A DNA stretch of 11,154 nt from an uncultured Eubacteriales bacterium (GTDB lineage Bacteria > Bacillota > Clostridia > Oscillospirales > CAG-272), in the NCBI GenBank assembly GCA_934500855.1, contig CAKSUH010000029.1:1-11154 (forward strand), read 5' to 3'. Below, in pieces: positions 6,428 to 11,154 of the stretch (its first letter is position 1; each line of letters opens with the position of its first letter). The position numbers were made by a program, and so were the translations under genes. A model generated the notes under the pieces. It saw only the letters and a list, made by a program, of their open reading frames with translations. It was not told the DNA's origin and ran no database searches.

Positions 6428-7166
6428 GGCAGATCTCCTTTGCGGCGGAAAAGAACGCGGGGAAGCCGATCGGGTTCTTGCCGCATTCCGCGATCGTGCG
6501 ATATGCCAGCACATCAAGAGAATCGATAAAAACCGACGGATCAAGCCCGTCCTTCGGGAGCAGGGAAAGTTCGGTGCATCCCAATACCAACGCTTCGCAT
6601 CCGCGCGCAAGCAGTGCGTCCGCAACCCTGCGGAAGGCTTCCGTGTCGGGCGCTTCGCCGCGCTTGACCGCACCGTAAATGATGTCGGAAATGATCGCCT
6701 GCTCCGCTTCTGTCGGAACCAGACACTCGGTCCCCGTCCCCTCGGTATAGCGATGGTAGGAGCGGGAGCGCACGGTTCCCTCGGTTGCCAGAAGCCCGAA
6801 CCGACGGATTCCCGCACGGTGGAGAAGTTCAACCGTTTCGCGGATGATGTTCAGCATCGGAACAGGGCAGTCGGCGGCAAGTGCGTCGTAGAAGTAGTGC
6901 GCCGTGTTGCAGGGAATGACGATCAGCTCCGCGCCCGCCGCAACCAACCGCGCCGCTTCCTCGCGCATGGCGGGCAGAGGGGAGCGGTCGGACTTGCCGA
7001 GAATGAACGCCGTGCGGTCGGGCGTGGAAGCGCGACTGCTGACGATCATGTCGATGTGGTCCGCGTCACAGTCAGCGGCGGTGTGCGCGGTCAGAAGTTC
7101 GCAGAAGCGGAAGGTCGACATGGGACCCAGACCGCCCAGTACACCCAAAAGCCGTGTCTGCATCAT
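6417..7166 (-). CDS. Aspartate/glutamate racemase family protein
   Basis: A 249-residue PLP-independent racemase of the Asp/Glu/hydantoin family. The start GVLGGLGPMST (8-18) is the classic aspartate-racemase N-terminal motif. The two catalytic cysteines are in IPCNTAH (Cys 86) and LGCTEL (Cys 197), spaced as in two-domain aspartate racemases. Such enzymes interconvert L- and D-forms of aspartate or glutamate, and some members act on other amino acids. Two adjacent ATG codons (7166 and 7163) both follow AGGAGGGG; the first gives a 4-base ATGA overlap with the upstream gene. The downstream Mur ligase starts inside its 3' end. Translational coupling across the operon suggests that the racemised amino acid feeds a ligase reaction, for example a D-aspartate or variant wall residue; this is inference from context. 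Confidence 0.88.
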   Translation of the reverse strand: MMQTRLLGVLGGLGPMSTFRFCELLTAHTAADCDADHIDMIVSSRASTPDRTAFILGKSDRSPLPAMREEAARLVAAGAELIVIPCNTAHYFYDALAADCPVPMLNIIRETVELLHRAGIRRFGLLATEGTVRSRSYHRYTEGTGTECLVPTEAEQAIISDIIYGAVKRGEAPDTEAFRRVADALLARGCEALVLGCTELSLLPKDGLDPSVFIDSLDVLAYRTIAECGKNPIGFPAFFSAAKEICHDI

Positions 7167-7555
7167 GACCCCTCCTCTCCGTACCAGACCTGTTGCATCT
7201 CCTGCCAGTCCGCAATCACATAGTATGGCTCCAGCTCGTTATGGTAGCGCCAGACGAAATTCGCGTAATCGACCGTGCAGGGAATGAGGTAATAAATAAT
7301 ATCCGCGCCCGTCAGACGCTTGGCAAAATCCAGAAGCGCGGTCAGCATCAGTTCTTCGCCCGCCGCATGGCGGATGATGTGATACTTGGTGCAGAAGGTC
7401 AGCCCGAATACGCGGGGCTTTTTCTCGCAGAACACATGAGAAATCAAACGGTACCTGCGGAATACGCGCTTTGCGGTCTCGTTTGTCTCAACCGATTGCC
7501 CGAGCAGAACGGGAACCAATTCGCCCGCAAGAATTTCCGATTCGATGAACTGCAT
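7163..7555 (-). CDS. Small protein resembling the pre-ATP-grasp domain of carboxylate-amine ligases; possibly a truncated ATP-grasp enzyme
   Basis: A 130-residue soluble protein. Residues 12-43 read LVPVLLGQSVETNETAKRVF and onward, a beta-alpha-beta start like the N-terminal (pre-ATP-grasp) domain of D-aspartate-ligase-type carboxylate-amine ligases. Further on are IIYYLIPCTVDYANFV (86-101) and ELEPYYVIAD (107-116). In the full-length enzymes, from memory of the family, this last segment directly precedes the ATP-grasp fold. Here the protein stops about 14 residues later, so no ATP-binding or catalytic part exists, and none is found elsewhere in the window. Start ATG 7555 follows GGAGGG by 7 nt; an earlier ATG nearby is out of frame. 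It overlaps the racemase by 4 bases, which argues for real expression rather than random decay. The homology is recognised by pattern only; the gene could be an unknown family. Confidence 0.5.
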   Translation of the reverse strand: MQFIESEILAGELVPVLLGQSVETNETAKRVFRRYRLISHVFCEKKPRVFGLTFCTKYHIIRHAAGEELMLTALLDFAKRLTGADIIYYLIPCTVDYANFVWRYHNELEPYYVIADWQEMQQVWYGEEGS

Positions 7556-7587
7556 CCCGCATCCCTCCGTTTTTCCTGATACCTATT

Positions 7588-7593
7588 ATTATA
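7588..7593 (-). promoter_or_regulatory. Extended -10 promoter of the minus-strand three-gene operon
   Basis: On the minus strand TATAAT (7588-7593) is preceded directly by TGG, giving an extended -10 (TGnTATAAT). It lies about 32 nt upstream of the start at 7555. No good -35 is seen; TGGCTT at 17 nt is poor, as expected for extended -10 promoters. The promoter faces away from that of the acetyltransferase. Confidence 0.65.
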
Positions 7594-7674
7594 CCACAAA
7601 CCGCACGGAAAAGCCATAGGGGACGCAAATTTTTTCTTTCGGAATTTCCAAACGGCAAATTTTTCGCAAAAGGC

Positions 7675-7703
7675 TTGCAATCCGTCCCGATTTCGTATAT
7701 AAT
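7675..7703 (+). promoter_or_regulatory. Sigma-A promoter of the acetyltransferase gene
   Basis: TTGCAA (7675-7680), a 17-nt spacer and TATAAT (7698-7703) lie about 35 nt upstream of the start codon. The A/T-rich stretches with two GCAAATTTTT direct repeats just upstream (about 7625-7665) could be an UP element. Confidence 0.8.
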
Positions 7704-7738
7704 AGAGGGGCTGACAAAATGACGCGGAGGGGACCGAC

Positions 7739-8311
7739 ATGAAAAAAGAGAAGATCTATCGCGTTTTTTCGCATCTCCCGGAGTTGCTGACCGATCGGCT
7801 GACCTTGCGGAAAATGCTGGTAACGGATGCGCAGGATATGCACGAATATGCCTGTCGCAGTGATGTGACAAAGTACCTGACATGGCATCCGCATCCGGAT
7901 AAGGCATATACAAAGGAGTACCTGCAATACCTCGGGACCCGCTATGCGGCGGGTATGTTTTACGATTGGGCGATCGTTTACGAACCCGACTGCAAGATGG
8001 TCGGAACCTGCGGATTCACCTCCTTCAATTGCCCCTCGGACAGCGCCGAGGTCGGATATGTGCTGAATCCGGATTATTGGGGAAAAGGAATCGCCGCCGA
8101 AGCGTTGGAACGCGTTCTGCGGTTTGGGTTTTCGGATCTGCATCTGCATCGAATCGAGGCGAAATTCATCAAAGGCAACGACGCGTCGCTTCATGTGATG
8201 GAGCGTTGCGGCATGACCTTCGAAGGCTATCTGCGCGATGCCATGCTGGTGAAGGGCAATTATGTAACGGTTGGAATCTGCTCGATTCTGGCGGAGGAAT
8301 GGAAGAAATGA
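7739..8311 (+). CDS. GNAT family N-acetyltransferase, RimJ/RimL-like
   Basis: A 190-residue acetyltransferase of the Acetyltransf_3 (RimJ/RimL) type. The N-terminal LLTDRLTLRKMLVTDAQDM (16-34) is typical of the family. The acetyl-CoA-binding motif A is present as AEVGYVLNPDYWGKGIAAEAL (103-123), with the WGKGIA turn at 114-119. The motif B region, GNDASLHVMERCGMTFEGYLRD (146-167), is also intact. These enzymes move an acetyl group from acetyl-CoA to an amino group. Relatives modify ribosomal protein N-termini, but close bacterial paralogues act on amino acids, antibiotics or small molecules, so the substrate is unknown. The ribosome site GGAGGGG (7726-7732) supports ATG 7739. The gene has its own promoter and a strong terminator, so it is transcribed as a single gene between the wall operon and the two-component operon. 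Confidence 0.92.
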   Translation: MKKEKIYRVFSHLPELLTDRLTLRKMLVTDAQDMHEYACRSDVTKYLTWHPHPDKAYTKEYLQYLGTRYAAGMFYDWAIVYEPDCKMVGTCGFTSFNCPSDSAEVGYVLNPDYWGKGIAAEALERVLRFGFSDLHLHRIEAKFIKGNDASLHVMERCGMTFEGYLRDAMLVKGNYVTVGICSILAEEWKK

Positions 8312-8317
8312 ATCCCG

Positions 8318-8351
8318 AACGGAACGGCGGAGTGCCGTTCCGTTTGTTTTT
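8318..8351 (+). terminator. Intrinsic terminator of the acetyltransferase gene
   Basis: An 11-bp perfect stem, AACGGAACGGC (8318-8328) and GCCGTTCCGTT (8334-8344), with loop GGAGT is followed by TGTTTTT (8345-8351). It resembles the central hairpin at 1709-1732 and may belong to the composite repeat. Confidence 0.9.
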
Positions 8352-8362
8352 ATATTGTAATA

Positions 8363-8460
8363 TGTAACATCCCTACCATTTCTATCCGGTAGCGGAGAAA
8401 GGCGACAGCCTTAGCAGCCGGAATTCGTAGCACGGCAAACGGCTACATCAGAATTTGTAA
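8363..8460 (+). repeat. Branched structured repeat, copy C (short form)
   Basis: It begins TGTAACATCCCTACCATTTC and continues CTATCCGGTAGCGGAG, matching copy A read on its own strand. It then has one internal hairpin, AAGGC-GACA-GCCTT (8399-8412), in place of the two in copies A and B. The conserved end AGCAGCCGGAATTCGTAG, CACGGCAAACGGCTACATC, AGAATTTGTA (8413-8459) follows. The second variable stem is missing, so the internal segment behaves as a replaceable insert. No coding potential is seen. Confidence 0.85.
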
Positions 8461-8470
8461 AAGCCCAAAG

Positions 8471-8572
8471 AAAAGGGGGGAAATCCCCTTCGTTAAAGTT
8501 CTTGAAGGTTCTTAGGAAACTTCTTTCAAGAAGTTTCCTAAGCAGGGCTTGGGACAGAGTTCCAAGGTCTTT
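8471..8572 (+). repeat. Gene-end hairpin module, copy C
   Basis: It comprises a short G/C stem (AAGGGG-type on the minus strand, about 8474-8490), the linker GTTCTTGAAGGTT (8498-8510) and a perfect 15-bp stem with a 2-nt loop (8511-8525 against 8528-8542). A CTTGGGAC-AGA-GTTCCAAG stem at 8548-8566 follows, with the pattern AAGGTCTT at its end. The order is the same as in copy B. Unlike A and B, no minus-strand gene ends here; the module stops just before the promoter at 8582. Confidence 0.82.
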
Positions 8573-8581
8573 CCTTTCCCC

Positions 8582-8610
8582 TTGACAATCTGCCGTCAAC
8601 ATGATATAAT
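8582..8610 (+). promoter_or_regulatory. Consensus sigma-A promoter of the lipoprotein/two-component operon
   Basis: A perfect TTGACA (8582-8587), a 17-nt spacer and a perfect TATAAT (8605-8610) are present, which predicts strong, probably constitutive transcription starting near 8617. The ribosome site GGAGG is at 8626-8630. No obvious operator is seen in the spacer. Confidence 0.93.
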
Positions 8611-8638
8611 GGAGAAAACAAAAACGGAGGAACAGACG

Positions 8639-8818
8639 ATGAAACAGATGTTGATTGCCCTGCTCGCCGGCGCGCTCCTGTGCTTCGCGGGCTGTACGGG
8701 AAACGGGGGAGACGGGGAGATTACCCGCTCGACAGATGCGAAAACGGAACAAACAACCAATGCCGTAACCGATGCGGAACCGACCGGCACCCGCAGCGAT
8801 TACAGCAAGAATTATTGA
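8639..8818 (+). CDS. Small predicted lipoprotein (59 residues)
   Basis: A complete short gene: a lipoprotein signal peptide with lysine at position 2, a hydrophobic core (about 4-16) and a lipobox FAGC with the lipidated cysteine at residue 19. The mature part would be only 41 residues, hydrophilic and rich in Thr, Asp, Glu and Gly. It has no recognisable domain and ends in DYSKNY. GGAGG lies 8 nt upstream, and the gene follows a consensus promoter, so expression should be high. Its stop codon is one base before the start of the response regulator, so it belongs to that operon. It may be a surface accessory or decoy for the sensing system, or simply an unstructured lipopeptide; the function is unknown. 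Confidence 0.8.
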   Translation: MKQMLIALLAGALLCFAGCTGNGGDGEITRSTDAKTEQTTNAVTDAEPTGTRSDYSKNY

Positions 8819-8819
8819 G

Positions 8820-9488
8820 ATGCAGACGATTCTTTTGGTAGAGGATGACCCCGAAATCACCCGTACTTTGGGGGAGTTTCTGCGCTCCGAAGGCTTCGCC
8901 GTCACTGCGGCGGACGGACAGCGCGCGGCGCTTGATTGCATGGCGCGCGGCAGATTCGATCTGGTTCTGCTTGACATCTCCCTGCGCGACGGCAACGGCT
9001 ACGCCGTTTGTAACGAACTGAAAAAGCGGAAGAACCCGCCGCCCGTGATCTTTCTTACCGCCTCGGGAGACGAGGGCAGTATTGTAACGGGGTTTGATCT
9101 CGGCGCGGACGATTATGTTCCAAAGCCCTTCAAGCCGCGCGAACTGGTTTCACGCATCAAGAACGCCCTGCGGCGGTGCGGAAACCGGAATCTTTTGGAG
9201 GTCGGCAATCTCGAAATCAACGCGGACAGCGGAACCGTGACCAAAAACGGCGCGGAACTGGCGCTTTCGGCGTTGGAATACCGCCTCCTGTTGCTGTTGG
9301 TCTCCAACCGCGGGCGGTTGATGACGCGCGAAAAGCTGTTGGAGGACATCTGGGATGTGGCGGGTGACTTCGTCAACGACAACACGCTGACGGTTTACAT
9401 CAAGCGCATCCGCGAAAAGGTGGAGGATGACCCCGCAAACCCGACGGTCATCCGCACGGTGCGCGGGCTCGGGTATCGGGTGGATTGA
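8820..9488 (+). CDS. OmpR/PhoB-family response regulator
   Basis: A 222-residue regulator with a receiver domain (about 1-117) and a winged-helix DNA-binding domain (about 125-222). The receiver has the acidic pair D9/D10, phospho-acceptor D52 in LLDISLRDGNGY, T80 in FLTAS and K102 in VPKPF. The C-terminal domain has LSALEYRLLLLL, GRLMTREKLLEDIW and the terminal VRGLGYR typical of the family. It should bind direct repeats upstream of its target promoters when phosphorylated by the kinase encoded next. ATG 8820 is chosen because the receiver begins there and the lipoprotein stop lies one base upstream; a longer frame from 8772 would run through the lipoprotein gene. The closest group is the antimicrobial-peptide-responsive regulators next to ABC transporters. 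Confidence 0.95.
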   Translation: MQTILLVEDDPEITRTLGEFLRSEGFAVTAADGQRAALDCMARGRFDLVLLDISLRDGNGYAVCNELKKRKNPPPVIFLTASGDEGSIVTGFDLGADDYVPKPFKPRELVSRIKNALRRCGNRNLLEVGNLEINADSGTVTKNGAELALSALEYRLLLLLVSNRGRLMTREKLLEDIWDVAGDFVNDNTLTVYIKRIREKVEDDPANPTVIRTVRGLGYRVD

Positions 9489-9489
9489 G

Positions 9490-10494
9490 ATGAATCTTTG
9501 GAAAGACCGTGAAGTGCGGCGGGCGGCGCTGATTGCGGCGTTGTTGACCGTCGCGGTTTCCTGCGCCATGTTCGCGTTCTCCCCGTGGGCGGCGCTGATC
9601 GCCTTTTGCGCGTGCGCGGCGCTCTGTGCGACCTTTGCCGTGTTGACCGCGCGGCGCTACCGCCGAATTGCGGAGCTGTCGGAATCGCTGGATCGCATTC
9701 TGCACGGCGCGGACAGCGTGGAAATCCGCGATGCGGCGGAGGGGGAGCTGTCGATCCTCTCCAGTGAAGTGCGGAAAATGACGGTTCGGTTGCGGGAGCA
9801 GGCGGACTATCTCTCGCGCGACCGTGTGCGGATGAGCGACGCGTTGGCGGACATCTCCCACCAACTCCGCACGCCGCTGACCTCGATGAACCTGACGGTT
9901 TCTCTCCTTTCCAAGAGCGACCTGACGGCGGAGGAGCGGACGCGCCTGATGTTTGAATTGAAACAGCGGCTCGCGCGGATCGACTGGCTTGTGGAAACGC
10001 TTCTGAAACTTTCAAAGATCGATGCGGGGACGGTGGCGTTCCGCCGCGACACGGTGCGTGCGGCGGATCTGTTGCGCGCGGCGTTAGCGCCTCTGGAGGT
10101 TGCAATCGAGTTGCGCGGGCAGGTGCTCTCGGTCACGGTTGGCGACGAGACCTTCACCGGCGATCTTGCGTGGAGCGCGGAGGCGGTCGGGAATCTGTTG
10201 AAGAACTGTTCCGAGCACACGCCTGCGGGCGGTGAGATTTCGGTCACGGTGCGCGAGACGGCGCTCTTCTGTGAGATTCTGATTCATGACAGCGGTGTCG
10301 GTTTTGCAAAGGAGGAAATCCCGCACCTGTTCGACCGCTTTTACCGCGGCTCGAATGCAAGTCCCGAAAGCGTTGGAATCGGTCTCTCCTTAGCGCGGAC
10401 GGTCATTGCCGCCCAGAACGGAACGCTCTCCGCCTCGAATGCCCCCTGCGGCGGCGCGCTCTTCACCGTCCGCTTCTACAAAGGCGTAGTGTAG
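9490..10494 (+). CDS. Sensor histidine kinase with two membrane helices and almost no extracellular domain
   Basis: A 334-residue kinase. Two hydrophobic helices (about 11-30 and 33-52) are separated by only a few residues (SPW), so there is no room for an extracellular sensor. A HAMP-like linker (about 53-105) leads to the phosphorylation helix with SHQLRTPLTSM (His 124). The ATP-binding domain has the N box VGNLLKNCSEHTP (233-245), HDSGVGF (266-272), FDRFYRG (281-287) and GIGLSLA (296-302). Kinases of this shape often sense through a partner membrane protein, as BceS does with its BceAB transporter; this one has a more classical H box than BceS. ATG 9490 begins one base after the regulator stop. 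It probably autophosphorylates and passes phosphate to the adjacent regulator; the ABC transporter downstream is the likely partner. Confidence 0.94.
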   Translation: MNLWKDREVRRAALIAALLTVAVSCAMFAFSPWAALIAFCACAALCATFAVLTARRYRRIAELSESLDRILHGADSVEIRDAAEGELSILSSEVRKMTVRLREQADYLSRDRVRMSDALADISHQLRTPLTSMNLTVSLLSKSDLTAEERTRLMFELKQRLARIDWLVETLLKLSKIDAGTVAFRRDTVRAADLLRAALAPLEVAIELRGQVLSVTVGDETFTGDLAWSAEAVGNLLKNCSEHTPAGGEISVTVRETALFCEILIHDSGVGFAKEEIPHLFDRFYRGSNASPESVGIGLSLARTVIAAQNGTLSASNAPCGGALFTVRFYKGVV

Positions 10495-10516
10495 GGGGGT
10501 TGTGGGGGATGCGATG

Positions 10517-10560
10517 GGGGCTTCTTGAAAGAAGCCCCAAGCCCCCAAGAACTTTCAACG
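10517..10560 (+). repeat. Partial gene-end hairpin module, copy D, after the kinase gene
   Basis: A 10-bp perfect stem, GGGGCTTCTT (10517-10526) and AAGAAGCCCC (10529-10538) with loop GA, is followed by CAAGAACTTTCAACG (10546-10560). The stem core CTTCTTGAAAGAAG and the CAAGAACTTnCAAC linker match copy A; the other stems are missing. It may reduce readthrough from the kinase gene into the ABC operon, but no T tract follows. Confidence 0.6.
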
Positions 10561-10573
10561 CATTTATTTAGGA

Positions 10574-10633
10574 GTGCGAACATAGTGCGCAGATCTTTTG
10601 GTGATTGAAAGGGGTGGCGTACTTTGTTCGCAC
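10574..10633. repeat. Isolated 17-bp imperfect inverted repeat
   Basis: Arms 10574-10590 and 10617-10633 are complementary over 17 positions with one T-T mismatch and one G-T pair; the outer nine (GTGCGAACA/TGTTCGCAC) are perfect. The 26-nt loop shows nothing recognisable. It could be a stem-loop in a transcript or a remnant of a small palindromic element. Confidence 0.6.
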
Positions 10634-10646
10634 CGTTTATATAATT

Positions 10647-10750
10647 GGGGGAAGTTTTGGAAAGGGGCTTGGGGGATGACGGTTGCCTGCAACCGTCAGT
10701 AGCGAAGCGTTGACTTTCTTCCAAAAAGTTTTCCCCAAACGCATCCCCCC
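10647..10750. repeat. Nested and crossing inverted repeats upstream of the ABC gene
   Basis: The segment holds a 9-bp hairpin, GACGGTTGC (10678-10686) with GCAACCGTC (10689-10697). It also holds two crossing complementary pairs: TTTTGGAA (about 10655-10662) with TTCCAAAA (about 10719-10726), and GGGGGATG (10671-10678) with CATCCCCC (10742-10749). The crossing order allows a pseudoknot or two alternative folds. It lies upstream of the proposed ABC promoter, so it would only be in RNA read through from the kinase gene. Confidence 0.55.
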
Positions 10751-10783
10751 AGTCACGAAAGAGTCATTTTGGCATGGTAAAAT
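10751..10783 (+). promoter_or_regulatory. Probable response-regulator-controlled promoter of the ABC transporter
   Basis: An extended -10, TGG followed by TAAAAT (10778-10783), lacks a normal -35. In its place are two direct repeats, AGTCAC (10751-10756) and AGTCAT (10762-10767), 11 bp apart and ending 10 nt before the -10. That spacing is the arrangement of OmpR/PhoB-type activated promoters. The neighbouring regulator is of that class, which makes it the obvious candidate activator. Confidence 0.6.
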
Positions 10784-10812
10784 CGTGGTAGAAACAGAAA
10801 GGAGAGGCATCA

Positions 10813-11154
10813 ATGGAAATTCTGAGGATTGAGCATCTGACAAAAACCTACGGGTCGGGGGAGAACACGGTTCGCGCGGTTGATGACATTTCGTTCTCGG
10901 TGGAGAAGGGGGAGTTCCTTGCCATCATCGGTCCTTCGGGGTCGGGGAAATCGACCCTGCTGCATATTATCGGCGGTGTGGATCGCCCCACTTCGGGCAA
11001 AGTCTACCTGAACGGGCAGGACATTTACGCCCAGAACGAGGAAGCGCTGGCAATCTTCCGCCGTCGGCAGGTCGGGTTGATTTATCAGTTCTATAACCTG
11101 ATTCCCGTTTTGGATGTCGTGGAAAACATGACCCTGCCCGTGCTGATGGACGGC
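10813..11154 (+). CDS. ABC transporter ATP-binding protein, N-terminal part (antimicrobial peptide/LolD-MacB-like type; runs off the right edge)
   Basis: 114 codons are present. The ATPase has ITKTYG-like start [18 protein letters not shown] (8-25), Walker [10 protein letters not shown] (40-48), [15 protein letters not shown] and the Q-loop in [12 protein letters not shown] (87-98), then [13 protein letters not shown]. The wording around the Q-loop is typical of Bacillota transporters of the BceA/LolD/MacB type, which pair with FtsX-like permeases and remove or sense antimicrobial peptides. The signature motif and Walker B lie beyond the window, and a permease gene is expected next. The ribosome site AGGAGAGG (about 10800-10807) supports ATG 10813. 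It follows the kinase gene by 318 bases and has its own promoter. Confidence 0.93.
   Translation, partial: MEILRIEHLTKTYGSGENTVRAVDDISFSVEKGEFLAIIGPSGSGKSTLLHIIGGVDRPTSGKVYLNGQDIYAQNEEALAIFRRRQVGLIYQFYNLIPVLDVVENMTLPVLMDG

Noticed and set aside
4955..6529. A 524-codon open frame on the plus strand opposite the Mur ligase gene
   Set aside because: Antisense shadow: the Mur ligase motifs are clear on the other strand, and this frame has an Arg-rich, low-complexity composition without domains.
8772..8819. Upstream extension of the response regulator (16 extra codons)
   Set aside because: It overlaps the end of the lipoprotein gene and precedes the natural receiver start MQTILLVEDD.
9427..9489. 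Upstream extension of the kinase gene (21 extra codons)
   Set aside because: The extension lies in the last part of the regulator gene, has no ribosome site and adds a non-homologous Arg-rich stretch; ATG 9490 just after the regulator stop fits better.
10495..10812. Small protein genes in the gap before the ABC transporter
   Set aside because: Short frames on the minus strand lack ribosome sites and run through hairpins; the content is explained by inverted repeats and a promoter.
1..11154. CRISPR arrays, rRNA or phage genes
   Set aside because: No regularly spaced identical repeats, no rRNA-like sequence and no phage structural or integrase frames were seen.

Overview
The window reads as chromosomal DNA of a Gram-positive, probably clostridial (Bacillota) bacterium. 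The evidence is strong AGGAGG-type ribosome binding sites, sigma-A promoters with consensus hexamers, a BofC-like protein, a class A penicillin-binding protein with a glycosyltransferase-transpeptidase order, and a response regulator/kinase/ABC module typical of this group. By eye the base composition is well above 50% G+C, which also explains the long open frames opposite the real genes. The exact lineage cannot be fixed from the sequence; a gut Oscillospirales-like organism is a guess.

Layout. 1-652 (minus): 5' part of a MATE efflux pump running off the left edge. 751-1464 (plus): a VanZ-family membrane protein, divergent from MATE. 1465-1990: gene-free and filled by two inverted copies of a structured composite repeat that share a central hairpin. 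1991-2407 (minus): BofC-like anchored protein. 2507-4924 (plus): class A PBP, convergent with a three-gene minus-strand operon (7555 down to 4952). That operon encodes a free-standing pre-ATP-grasp-like protein, an aspartate/glutamate-type racemase and a MurE-type Mur ligase. 7739-8311 (plus): RimJ/RimL-like acetyltransferase with its own promoter and terminator. 8312-8580: a third copy of the composite repeat. 8582-10494 (plus): a consensus promoter driving a 59-residue lipoprotein, an OmpR-family response regulator and a histidine kinase with almost no extracellular part. 10495-10812: gene-free and rich in inverted repeats, ending in a promoter with 11-bp-spaced direct repeats. 10813 to the right edge (plus): the ATPase of an antimicrobial-peptide-type ABC transporter, cut by the window.

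Functionally, most genes concern the cell envelope: wall precursor synthesis (Mur ligase, racemase), wall polymerisation (PBP), membrane proteins linked to glycopeptide or drug tolerance (VanZ, MATE) and a sensing/transport system (lipoprotein, regulator, kinase, ABC). The operon with the racemase and the truncated ligase-like protein looks like a non-standard amino acid branch of wall or peptide chemistry, which is inference.

The most unusual signal is the composite repeat. Its three copies keep conserved ends, while their internal stems change on both arms together, so a folded structure appears to be maintained.
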